This document shows, one piece after another, positions 18,506-28,700 of a DNA stretch of 38,317 nucleotides; the stretch's first letter is position 1, and each line of letters begins with the position of its first letter. Both the position numbers and the translations under genes were made by a program. The DNA is taken from the NCBI GenBank assembly GCA_003427395.1, contig BFEA01001053.1:141183-179499 (forward strand), given 5' to 3'. Below the pieces are notes generated by a model. That model ran no database searches, was not told the origin of the DNA, and saw nothing but the letters and a program-made list of their open reading frames with translations. This stretch comes from Chara braunii. Taxonomy: Eukaryota > Streptophyta > Charophyceae > Charales > Characeae.

Positions 18506-20544
18506 TGTTGTCCGTTATTTCTCGGATCACAATAGTGACACCCTCATACCCATGGCGGCTTCATTTTGTCTCTGTCACTCTCAATTTGCGACCCCCCTTG
18601 GCAACCTCTTTACTACATAGAGCCACTCAAGGCTCCATTTTCTCTTTCTTGGCTGGTCCAAGATATCTCAGACTGCAATGTAGGCCTTCCTTCGTCATTT
18701 CCTCCTTCGTTTACCTCTAGGAACTTCTCAACTTGGTGCTACGAGTGTTTGCACTATTACTGCAATAATCTTCAACCACTAGATCTTGATCTCGAAGGTG
18801 CATCTCTCTTTGACTGTCCATTCCTCATGCCATCCCACAGTTCCCTCGAGATAACTCAAGTCCCCGTCAGTCATCTCTCATTCGTCCCGTCTCCTAATCC
18901 CACCAGTGGTCCCACCGGTTCCGGTCCCGATTTTGTGATTATTTTTATTTGGGTTCGTCTAGTCATCGACATTATTCTCCATATTGTCCCATTTTTATTT
19001 GGGGCTCCCTAGTCCCCGTCGGTCTCAATTTCCTTTTTCCCATGTGTCCCAAGTGTGCCATGTATTCTCCGCTGCTAGATCTTTGATCTCGCGGTTGCTC
19101 TTTACCGTCACAATTTGCTTCAATGCTTGAGGCACTGTTTTTTAGTGCCTGAAAGACGTCAAGGCTCATTTTCCCTTGGCCTTGACATTCCCTTGCAGTC
19201 CGTTAATTTCCAGAGTGCAATGGTGGTCATTTTCCTAGTTCCATTGCCCCCAAACTTACCTCGAACTGAAACAAAATGGGGCGACACATATCCAAGTGCA
19301 TCCGGACTCGATATTGGTTTCGGATGTACCTGAAACATGTGTTTGCTTTATTTTTTGTGGTCTGTTGTATCACGGCCTACCTTCCTCTTGATTGTCCTTG
19401 GGTTTTAGAAAAAAACAAAAAAAACTAAGACATTTTTGTAACCGTTTCATCCTAGGATGCATCCGGTCGCAAAATGTACCTAGAACATGTGTTTTTTTTT
19501 TCCCTAGGTGTCCGTTTTTGTCCGTTTGTGAACTGGCAACTTCTAGGAGCTCTACTTTTCGGTTCGTTGTATCTGAACCCCCTTTTTCTCCAACCTTTGT
19601 GCCTGATTCATCCTCGGGTGAATTTGGTCACAAAATGCATGTGTTTTCCCAGGCCTCAAAGTGTCCGTTTTGTACCATTTCAGTCTCATCTGCATCTAGA
19701 TTTGATGCAGGCCAATACACGGTACCTAGATCTCCTTCGAGAAGGGACAAATTGACCATGTTGTGGCGGTTTGCCCCCTTTTCAACTCCCACACTTTCCT
19801 ACCTCTCCCATTCTCTCTTTAGGTTTTTTTCTCTCCACCTTTGCTGGGTGTTTCACCCTGGACCACAGTAGATTCTCATTTTCAGGCTTCTAGGCCTTGA
19901 AATTGAGAAGGGACTCGAGAGGGATGCAACAGATCACAAGGGCCTTCAAAATTTTCCTGCAGCACTTCGATAATCCCATCCCCACAGGATATTCTTCATG
20001 CGTCATGCGGTCGCCGATGCCATCCTTGTCACTTACTGCATCCACACACCCTTGACGGTGTCCGCTTAATTCAAAAATTAATAATTAGGTTATCTGTCCT
20101 CTGTGACGTTTGTATTTTTAGTATGTCATGGGCGTCGTCATTTTGGATGTTCTTGCCTTAGAACGAAGCTGTTCCGCCTACGTTTGCCTGTTTTTCTCTC
20201 ATCTTCCGTGATTACGGGAAAAAACCATCTTTTTGCGTTTTTTCCTCGGAATCCTCTCATCCATTCCTCATCTCGTTATAGGTTCCTTTCCAAGTTTAGT
20301 CCAATTTCTCATGTCATCGCGACCCTCTCTTCCTCCGTCTCTGTGTCCCGCTAGTTCCGAGTCTCCTCTTGTGACCCTTGGTCCTAGTGGTCTTGAGTCC
20401 CATCTTGGGACTCTTGGCCTCGACGGTCCCATCTTTGTTGTCCATTCGGTCTTTCCATTCTTTCTTGCCCCCGTCTTCCATATTCCTTTGTTGTGCACGT
20501 TCTTGTCGTATTTCTTATCTCAAGGGTCGGGACTTGATTCAGAA
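18506..20544. other. no recognisable gene
   Basis: Several plus-strand frames of 80-160 codons exist (18566-19012, 19392-19871, 20233-20598), but they are Phe/Ser/Pro-rich, overlap each other and match no family I know. The sequence is pyrimidine-biased with recurring CCCCGTC and TAGATCT words. It may be an unrecognised repeat that replaced the start of the LTR at 20545. Confidence 0.4.
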
Positions 20545-21320
20545 ACCAATGGTTGCGACAACATCACATGCTGCGTTCGGTGGTTGGGTGCATCTTGAAG
20601 TTGCGATTCCAGGCAACTGTTTGTGTGGGCCTGGGCTTAGACGCGTTGGCCCAACGTGAAGCTACTGGGCCCCAACCCAACAGGCCCAACGGAGGCCGAA
20701 GCAGGGCACACTTCACATAAAGGAAAGTAGTTTCCCTTGCTCAGGGATATTCTGACCTAGGCAGGCAATGCGACCATGTTGCTGCATTGTCTCGTGCTCT
20801 GCAGCGTTAGCGGGCAGGCCGAACGCGAGCACGGGCGCTAAGAGGTAAGAGGGCGCGGCGGTGGCAGCGGGGGCACGACGGTCATAGCCGGGCTGTTGGG
20901 CACATTGCGGGTGACTAACGATGGTGGTCTTCGGGTAGGAGGTGGATGTGTGGGACGACAGGGAGTGATGAGGGAAGGAGAAAGAGACATGCCTGGTGTA
21001 TGTTGGCAGTCTGCATTGGCGACGATGTGACATACATTGGTCTTCATCTTCGATGTGAATCCTGTTGCATGAACGTAGTGTAGGCTAGATAGGTTGAGTA
21101 GTGTAGGTGGGGCGTTGAGTGTCGATCTGGATGAGCGACCTTGGATACTGTGTTGGTGTGGCCGGAGAGCGTCGACATTGATATTTGGGTTCATTGCATG
21201 GCTCTTATTTGGATGGTATCTTGGTGCATTATGCTCTCTCCTTGTGACATGATTGTCTTGACTACATCGTGATTTTACAATTTGGGTTTCTATCTAGCGC
21301 TCTCGCTTATATTCCTTGCA
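20545..21320 (+). repeat. 5' LTR of element 1, left end missing
   Basis: It aligns with 36795-37567 in the same orientation, including the shared words GGGCCTGGGC, CAACGTGAAGCTACTGGGCC, ATCCTGTTGCATGAACGTAG and the terminus ATTCCTTGCA. The CA terminus lies just before the primer site. The part matching 27667-27782 and 36640-36794 of the 3' LTR cannot be found upstream, so the left end was lost or replaced. Confidence 0.8.
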
Positions 21321-21324
21321 AATT

Positions 21325-21342
21325 TGGTATTGGAGCTGGTTT
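21325..21342 (+). other. primer binding site of element 1
   Basis: TGGTATTGGAGCTGGTTT starts four bases after the LTR end. The usual plant initiator tRNA-Met site starts TGGTATCAGAGC, so 10 of the first 12 positions agree. Confidence 0.7.
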
Positions 21343-22485
21343 GAGATCGTTGTTACCGACACTGGTGTCTTTGTTACTTGGTGCACTAACGAAGCTTCTC
21401 CGCAGTGAGGATACATTGGCCCTCGCTAGTTTAGTCCCTCCCGGGCAGAGACGGGAGGTAGACTGGAATGTTGTGGCGACAACAAATGTATGTGGAATGA
21501 TGAGAGCATGCTGATGTGGCATTTTGGCTGAGGTGGCACTGCATTGCGTTGTTTGTGGTACTGAGGCTATGACCGGTCATCAAAATGCAAGTCGGCTCAA
21601 CTAAATGAGAAATATGTGGTTGGCGACAACTATCTTCAGGTACGTTGTTCCCTTACCTTATCTTCCCATCTCAATTTATTCCTACCATGAGGAAGAGAGT
21701 TTGACTTGAGTGTCCGCTTTTGGTCCAGGAGTCGTGAGCGCTCTACCTTGAGAGTCCACATTCTTCCTGGCGGCGCATCTGGTGGGAGAGGGCGATGCCT
21801 CTGAAGGGCCCTGGACGAAGCACGACTCACAATCACCATGCCAACCCAAGGGAGTAGAGCACTCATGCTTTGTTGCATTGTCCTTTGAGATCTTGCTGCA
21901 CATAGAGGGGTGTGGGGTGAGTCAGCCTTATTCGGGATTGACGTGTATCGGATCGTCGTTAAAAATACTCCAGCGGGGAAACGGACTCACACCATATGCG
22001 AGGATAAAAATAGTACGGATGAGGCTAGCTTGCTCCGCATTACCTGGGCACAGGGGTGGGCCGTTGTGCACACCATAAACATCGCTGCTCTGTTGATGCA
22101 ATCAGGAGTGTTGGATACAGGGGAAGGAAGATTCCAATTGGTGCTCAAATATTATTATTCCATTCTGCATAGATCTGTGCAAGTGATTTATTTTTATTTT
22201 TTATTAGTTGAGGTGTGACGGACTGCTAACACTTGACAGACAGTTGTAGATTAGAACAGTAATAGTCTACCGTTTCCTGTTCTGTTTATTGCTGTTGTTC
22301 GATAACTGATCGAAGTAGGAATAAGATCATTGGCTCGATCTGTGTATATTATGTTGACAACACTTGAACGGTAGCCTGAGTGACTTACCGAATATTAATT
22401 ATTTTTATTCAACTCGGTCATACACATGTTGTGGTAGGTTCCACAGAGGACAACAGTGCAGACAGTGTTTTGCTCTAGCTGATGA
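21343..22485 (+). other. untranslated leader of element 1
   Basis: About 1.1 kb lies between the primer site and gag. It carries GCTGATGTGGCA and GCTGAGGTGGCA near 21519-21537, related to the GCTGACRTGGCA motifs in the leader of the gag fragment at 10672-11278, which suggests the two elements are relatives. Plus frames at 21782-22078 and 21910-22218 have no recognisable domain. Confidence 0.5.
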
Positions 22486-23559
22486 GAGGTAGAACACGAG
22501 AGAAGGATCCGGGCCAAAGCAAGGGTCCAGCATCTGGATAGGGCCAGGGACGCGGCAGCAGCAGCAGAGTGTGCGTTAGCAGAGGCAGCAGATTGTGCTG
22601 GCGCCATGGCTACTCTTGCAGCGACCTCTCAGGGTCAGCAGATGTCAGGGACTTTCGCTGTCTCCTAGGTCTCATCCAGTGGGATGAGCGCAGGATCGTC
22701 CTCCAGTCAGATTGCGGGCTTGCAATACAGCCAACCACCTCCACCCACTAGAGAGGAGATACAACTCCAGCAAGTAGAGTTGATCCATTTACGGATAAAG
22801 AAGGATCTCAAAGATGCTACCGCAAGAGAAAATGAAATTAGAAATAGAAAAGCTAGGTTGGAGAGTCGAGAGGCAGACAAAGCTGCTTTGGAAGGGTTAG
22901 ATGACTCGGTCCTTGAGGACATGGGTAAAGTCCTAAAGGCGGGTATGCTGACCATGTATGCGTATATGGATACTAAGTGTCGTGCAGGGGAAGGGAAGGC
23001 CAGTCCCTTCCACAATAGGTGGGCCTTGTATCAGGCCATCAACAATTTTTCCATCGATGTCTTCATTACCAGCGATGTCAGGCACCTTTGCCCTCTGCTT
23101 GGTGTCCCACCAGGTGGCATGTCAGCAGCAACTGCACAGACCGCTGCAGGGCAGCAATCGGTCCAGGCACTTGCACAACGACAGGGTTTGGTTGGACCAC
23201 AACAACAATGGTTCCCAAAGACCTCGCTGAAACCGACTAATACCTTCTCAGGAGACCAAAAGGATGAGGCCCTCAACACATGGTTGAGGACGGTTCCAGT
23301 GTGGGTGAGGGTCAAATGCACGTGGAGTGAGGACAAAGTGATTACAACTGCTTCATACCTTGATGGTTCGACAACAAGGTGGCTAGCGGGGTTCATCGCA
23401 TCCCGAGACTACGGCAGGCGAATGAACGAATGGACTAAGACCCAGACATTAGAAAGCTTTATGAACTTGGTTGAAGCGCGTTGGCACAACCCTCAGCAGG
23501 CTCAGCAAGCCACTTATGCATTGGCCCAGCTTGATAGTAAGAAGTACAAGACTGTGTGA
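22486..23559 (+). pseudogene. Gag of element 1 (capsid-like part)
   Basis: The frame is open from 22486, with TAG at 22666-22668, and continues to TGA at 23557-23559. It begins with an Ala/Glu/Arg-rich helix, then a Gln-rich linker and a charged helix (ENEIRNRKARLESREADKAA). The Gag core follows around 23230-23530: TFSGDQKDEALNTWL, then YLDGSTTRWLAGF, then FMNLVEARWHNP, the usual arrangement of retrotransposon Gag capsid domains. Gag coats the element RNA in cytoplasmic particles. Beyond 23560 the frame is broken repeatedly before the nucleocapsid remnant at 24061. Confidence 0.75.
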
Positions 23560-24060
23560 GACCAGTGTCGTAGAGAAGTTGATTGTTGTCCTGGGAGTGC
23601 AATAAGACCCACGAGTCCTGCTAACCATGTTCTTGTGGTGTCTTCCACATACATCAAGAACTAGATGGTTAGTGAGGTCAGCCTTGAGTACCAAGACCTA
23701 GACTCCATCAACAAGAAGGCTAAGCTAGGAGGGCCGCAACAGGTTGCTATGGACAGTAGGAAGAAGAAGATTCCATAAGAATGGAAAAAGAAGGGGCGTC
23801 GATTGATGATGGCTTACTCCGATGGGGGTCAAGTAGAAATCGCTGATATTTCCGACCTTGTGGAGGAAACAAAGTAAGGGAGCGAGGAGTGTCTTGAGGG
23901 TGGAAACCTTGGTTCAACAACCAAAGGAAAGGTTGTGGGCCGAGGCAAGGGCTGCCAACAAAAGAGTCAGGGGAAGGCCCATAACTCATCCAATACTTCG
24001 GCTTGGGTGAGGGCGGGTCTTGATCAAGACATGTGGAGGGACAGGTATACGCGTGAAGCT

Positions 24061-24102
24061 TGCATTAACTGGAGCCTGTATGGACATCAATAGTTCAAAT
24101 GC
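24061..24102 (+). pseudogene. degenerate Gag zinc knuckle of element 1
   Basis: The reading CINWSLYGHQ-stop-FKC fits CX2CX4HX4C if TGG at 24070 replaces a Cys codon and TAG at 24091-24093 replaces a sense codon. Both are single-base changes. It sits between the capsid part and the protease, the normal place for a nucleocapsid knuckle. Confidence 0.6.
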
Positions 24103-24242
24103 AAGAACGTTAAAGTCTCTCAGAGGGTCCCACCCTCCATGGGTGTTGGCGGATCCTTTGCCCAGGGTGGTGCGTCTACAATCACATCCCACGGAAACTC
24201 GTCGGGCCAGTAGAGGTTATAGCTGCCTCTACTCATGCTGAA

Positions 24243-24826
24243 GTGGAGGATGCTCCCTCACCACTTCAGAAGTTGGCCGAAGCTATTGACTCACTTGTCA
24301 CCCCGCAAACGCATCCAGACCAAACAATACTTTATTCGTTAGATGTGTCTGAGGCCTTACAAGACCTAGAAACGAAGTGGTCATCAAGAAATCCCTGTGA
24401 GTCTTGGGCGGCGTTGTCAAAAGGTCCTAGAGGGGAGCATTTCGTTGTGGAGCTCAGTGTAGGTGGCTGCAAGTGTGGTGCCTTCGTAGACATCGGTTCC
24501 ACGCGAAACGTCATAAGTCGCTATTGCGTTGAGAGACTGCGCCTAGGGGACCGGGTGGAACGCTTGAGTAGGTCTGTAGCATCTACTCTAGCCACAAAGA
24601 GTGCATGGTTGTGAATTACTACATCAAGGATGTGGTCTGCACCTTCTCCTATGGAGGAGGGGAACTTAATCAGAAGATTTCGTTCCTGGTCAACGACGAC
24701 TTGCCGTTCGACATGTTGTTAGGTATGTACTACCTCAAGGTTGCCAAGCCCCAGTTTGATTGGGACCGAAAGGTGCTCAAGCATGTGTTGTTAGAAGGGA
24801 GAACCGTTAGACTAGCTAAGTACTGA
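24243..24826 (+). pseudogene. aspartic protease region of element 1
   Basis: The first frame (24243-24614) contains AFVDIGSTRNVIS, the retropepsin active-site region in which the expected D-T/S-G is D-I-G (codons at 24489-24497), so the catalytic triplet is altered. A frameshift near 24605 leads to the second half (24605-24826), with LPFDMLLGMYYL, equivalent to the conserved L-P-F-D-x-x-L-G-M-D-W of these proteases (Asp-Trp changed to Tyr-Tyr). The enzyme would cleave Gag-Pol during particle maturation. It is inactive by sequence. Confidence 0.75.
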
Positions 24827-24842
24827 AGAAAGGGGAATCTTT

Positions 24843-26100
24843 ATGATGGTTCCGACCGAGTTGGACGAACTTCGTCGGCAACTAAAAGAGCTCACGGAGA
24901 AGGGTTGGGTACGACCTCGTACATCTCCTTACGGATCACTAGTTTTATTTGTACCGAAGAAAGGGGGATAGTTGAGGATGTGCATTGATTACAGAGGCCT
25001 CAATGTCGTCATTGTGAAGAACGCAGAGCCTCTACCTCGAATTGACGACCTATTGGATAGGATGCAGGAATGTCGCTACTTTATGAAGATAGACTTAAAA
25101 TTCGACTACCATTAGATTGTGATTAGATAGGAGGACCAGCACAAAACTGCTTTTTAGACCAGGTACGGTCTATACGACTTTGTGGTGATGCCTTTTGGCG
25201 TTTGCAATGCGCCGAGTACATTCCATCACACCATGAATAGGATATTTTACAACTACTTGGACAAGTTTATCATCGTGTACCTCAACAATATTCTTATATT
25301 TAGTAAGATTGTTGAAGAGCACGCGCAACACATTGACCCTTTGCTTGAACTCCTACGACATCATAAGTATAAGATCAACTTAGAGAAATGCGAGTTTGGT
25401 CGCACCAAGATCTTATACTTAGGTCTTGAGGTATCCGCAGAGGGAGTAAGTCTGCAAGATGCAAAGGTGGCTAGCATTCATGACTGGCCACGACGTAAGT
25501 CTGTGATAGAGGTCGGGTCTTTCTTGAGGATGACATGCTACTACCTCAACTTTATAAAGAATAGTAGCACGGTGGCAACCCCCTTAACTAATCTAACTCA
25601 GCTTGACACGCCAGGGGAATGGACTGACGAATGCGAGAGAGCCTTCAAGCGATTGAAGCACGCTCTCATGCATCATGAGGTTTTCATGCTCCCTGATCCT
25701 GAGAAGCCATTCATTGTTACCACTGATGCAAACTAATATGGCATTGGCGCAGTGCTGGCTCAACAGGAGGGGGAAAAGTGAAGGTCGATCGAGTACATGA
25801 GCAAGAAGATGCCATCAAAGAAACTAGCGAAGTCCACATACGAGAGGGAGCTCTACACGCTAAAGTGGATCAAAACAAAACCACTGAAGGCATTTTCTTT
25901 TAGAACGGTTCTTCTATCTGAGGACTGACCATCAACCGCTCAATTGGATCAAAACAAAACCAGTCCTCTCCTATCCACTCAAACGCTGGATTGAAGTCAT
26001 AGATCTATGTGACTTCAAGCTGGACTATCTGAGAGGAGAGTACAATAAGGTTGTTGATGCACTCTCGGGGAGGGCTGACTACTTTGGTGCGCTAATCACT
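24843..26100 (+). pseudogene. reverse transcriptase and RNase H of element 1, inactivated
   Basis: From ATG 24843/24846 the frame shows the RT landmarks EKGWVRPRTSPYGS, VPKK, MCIDYRGLN, PLPRIDDLL, MPFGVCNAPSTF and YLGLEVS. Five stops interrupt it (24969, 25113, 25128, 25155, 25734), plus TGA at 25779. The catalytic Y-x-D-D box reads YLNN: both Asp codons (25284-25289) are now AAC and AAT. RNase H follows (VTTDAN, YERELYTL, LRTDHQPLNW, ADYFGA) but is scrambled near 25866-25962 by an 18-base duplication, TGGATCAAAACAAAACCA. Most lesions fit C-to-T or G-to-A change, as expected from deamination of methylated cytosine. Confidence 0.85.
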
Positions 26101-27625
26101 GAGTTTGGTTCATCTGACGAGCCGACTCGATCATTCCTGGAAGCCTACGAGAAAGGCCCCGTCATGATGGACATCATCCACAAGCTGGAGGTCAGGGATA
26201 AGGCCACATCAAATGAGTTTATGATGGCGGATGGGTTGCTCTTTCTTAAGAAGGCAGGATTCAAAAGACTCTGTGTGTCGTCTAGTGAGTTTTTGCGTAG
26301 TTTATTTTTAGGAAAATGTCATGATGCAATAGGGCATTTCGGATACAAAAAAACTAGTGCTAATTTAGTACAACATTGTTGGTGGTCGACTATGCTTGAA
26401 GATGCGGAAAGTTACGTCGAGACTTGTCAAGTCTGTCAACGGGACAAACTGAGAACTCAAGCACCGATTGGGTTACTCAAGCCCTTGCCCATTCGTGCAG
26501 GTCCAAGACAGAGCGTTTCCATGGACTTCATGGACACCCTCATGACCAGCAAAAAAAGCGGCAAGAGGCACATTTTCGTCATAGTCGACCAATTCACGAA
26601 GTATGCTAGACTTATTGCCATGCCTGAAACTGCAAAGACTGAGAAAGTCATCAAGTTATTCATGGATAATTGGGTGCGTGATTTTGGACTGCCCAAGAAT
26701 GATAGTAAGCGATAGAGATGTCCGGTTCACCAACGAGGTGTGGAAAAAGGCTGCTGAACAGATGGGCAGCCAACTCCAAATGACGTCGGGGAATCAACCC
26801 GAAGCCAACAGTCAAACGGAACAGATGAACCGCATGGTGCAACACCTGTGGAGACACTACATCAAACCCAACCAGGATGACTGGGATGAGAAGTTGCTTC
26901 TCATCGCCAGCCTGTACAACGACGTTGTTCACAACACCACTACCGTCAGTCCGAATGAGCTGCATTTGGGGTAGAAGCTTAGATGTGCAGACTTCCTCCT
27001 TCCTGAAAACTGACCAGCTGCAACTCTGGAACCATAAAATTTGGCATCCATTATGAGAAGCCGTTGCAGCAGGCTGTCGAGCATATTAGAAAATTTTAGG
27101 AGACCATAATTGCCTCTGAGAACAAACATAGACGACAATCCACATTTCAAGTAGGGAACGTGTTTGGGTAAAGGCTAGTCAGTTAGGACAGGAATTCGGC
27201 ATCTCTAGAAAGCTAATGCCTCGGAACTTCTGTCCTTGGGAAGTCCTGGGCATTGTGGGTAGTGATCCAGATGGTCCCTCCTATGTGATTAGAATCCCTG
27301 GTCATCTACGTACTTACCCTGTGTTTCACGCTTCCAAGCTTACACCATTCGCTGAGACTAACTTCCCATTAAGGAGATCAATGTTGCCCCCAACCATGGA
27401 TGGCCACGTGGACATTGACGACATTGTTGATCATCGAGATCTGCCTGTTCCAAAGCCAGCTGGTAGAGGAAGACTGTCAAACCAACACGAGAATACCGGA
27501 TCAGATTTAGGCATCACATGGATCCAAATGAAGACTGTTGGTTCACGAAGGAGGAACTGATTAAGACAACACCTCAGATCGTCGCAGAGTACGAACAAAG
27601 ATTAAAGGGGAGAGCACCTGCGTAG
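26101..27625 (+). pseudogene. integrase and chromodomain-like end of element 1
   Basis: The zinc-binding HHCC module is visible (H-D-A-I-G-H-F-G, then C-Q-V-C-Q-R) around 26315-26445. The catalytic core keeps D (26524), D (26711) and E (26819), with the canonical 35 residues between the last two, but a one-base frameshift near 26695 splits it. TAG at 26972-26974 and further breaks follow. The C-terminal part resumes at 27216 with YPVFHASKL and DIDDIVDHRD, then shifts frame again to CWFTKEELIKTTPQIVAEYE, a divergent chromodomain-like tail ending at 27625. In chromoviruses this tail guides insertion into certain chromatin. Confidence 0.8.
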
Positions 27626-27648
27626 AAGCATCTCAACAGACTTTCGAA

Positions 27649-27666
27649 GCTAAGGGGGATGGAATG
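27649..27666 (+). other. polypurine tract of element 1
   Basis: GCTAAGGGGGATGGAATG lies directly before TGAGGAC, the presumed first bases of the 3' LTR. Purine runs in this position prime plus-strand DNA synthesis. Confidence 0.6.
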
Positions 27667-27782
27667 TGAGGACTTTGCCGTCACAGTGGCCGTGAGGCCG
27701 CAGCCTTCCCAATGCCCAAGGCCCCCCCCCCAAGCAAGTAGCGTGCCCGCCCTAAGTGAAGGCAGGCCTGTACTCAACATCG
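27667..27782 (+). repeat. 3' LTR of element 1, first part
   Basis: Begins TGAGGACTTTGCC after the purine tract and is cut at 27782 by the TG start of element 2. The continuation is at 36640-37567. No matching 5' counterpart survives, so the start is inferred from the purine tract and TG. Confidence 0.6.
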
Positions 27783-28680
27783 TGAAACAGTATTCACCAG
27801 TTCGCAGTAGCGAATGCAGATCCCAGGGTTCGATCCCTAGTTCCCCATCTTACCTGTGTACAGTAGTGATGTCAACCCGTAGATTTGAACCTGTGACCTG
27901 TCGAAACGCCAGTGGTAGGTAGATTGTCGTAGGTCACAGCTTAGAAGGGAATCGAACTGTAGACTTGTAGGGTAGGAGTCTAGACAGTTCCGAAGTCGTA
28001 GTTGTAGGTTGTCTGAAAGGTCAAGGTCGTAGCTGCTACTTACCTGAAGGGGCAAAGTCGTAGCTGCTACAACACNGAAANGCCAAGTCGGAGGTTTCTA
28101 GAAGTNGCCTTTNGGAGTGAGCCTCCGTTGAACAGAGGCAAGTGGTCAAGTGGTGGTAAGCCACCCTGCTGAGTCAACAGTCCCAGTTAGGCAGTCCGGT
28201 CCTNTCCANCAAGTACCGTCTGGGACTGTGTGCACCAAGGGCCAAGGGACACAGGGCAGACCAACGCAGCGTAGAAGTATAAATCAAGAGGCTGCGCCCA
28301 GCCATTCATTCATTCCTGNGGATGCCATGCGGAAGCGCTGCCTCAGCAGCTTGTGNGAGGGGGTCTGCAGTGTGCCCGAAGACGAAGTGGGCAGAGAAGC
28401 GTAGTGTAGCGATAGGGTAATGGCAGCTAGCGTTGCCATAGCTGTAGCATAGTGTGTGTGTGGTGTGTTGCGTATGGATANTGAGTGNTGCNTGTGGGAC
28501 ATCCAGGGTGATCCAGAGTGCGAACAGTGAGTTGTGTGGGCGCGCAGTCGCCATAGCCAGTTGGAAGAGAACTCTTATCTGGGCACGATATCTTTGAGTA
28601 CTGTGTGGGCGCATGTCGCCAGTTTTCTGTATCGCTGTTTGCATGCATGATGAAGTGTGAATAAGCCGAGTCTGATTGCA
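27783..28680 (+). repeat. 5' LTR of element 2
   Basis: Starts TGAAACAGTATTCACC and ends CTGATTGCA, followed after one base by the primer site. Single N bases are scattered through 28076-28492. The first 80 bases contain TTCGC/GCGAA and AGGG/CCCT hairpins with GGTTCGATCCC, a Pol III B-box-like word. Repeated GTCGTAG words fill 27920-28070. Confidence 0.9.
28278..28284 (+). promoter_or_regulatory. TATA box in 5' LTR of element 2
   Basis: TATAAAT is the only clear TATA-like word in the LTR and recurs at 36219-36225 in the 3' LTR. A Pol II start would fall about 30 bases downstream, near 28310, leaving an R-U5 of about 370 bases. Confidence 0.5.
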
Positions 28681-28681
28681 C

Positions 28682-28700
28682 TGGTATCGGAGTCGGTACC
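28682..28700 (+). other. primer binding site of element 2
   Basis: TGGTATCGGAGTCGGTACC begins one base after the LTR. It resembles the initiator tRNA-Met site (TGGTATCAGAGC) with G at position 8 and T at position 12. Confidence 0.65.

Noticed and set aside
18566-19012. 148-codon plus-strand frame and neighbours up to 20598
   Set aside because: Pyrimidine-biased sequence; frames overlap one another and match no family that I can name.
20838-21194. 118-codon minus-strand frame, with a counterpart at 37178-37441
   Set aside because: Both are the same part of the element 1 LTR read backwards; their similarity reflects LTR homology, not a conserved protein.
21782-22218. Two overlapping plus-strand frames in the element 1 leader
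   Set aside because: No domain, no similarity to the gag N-terminus, and they overlap in different frames.
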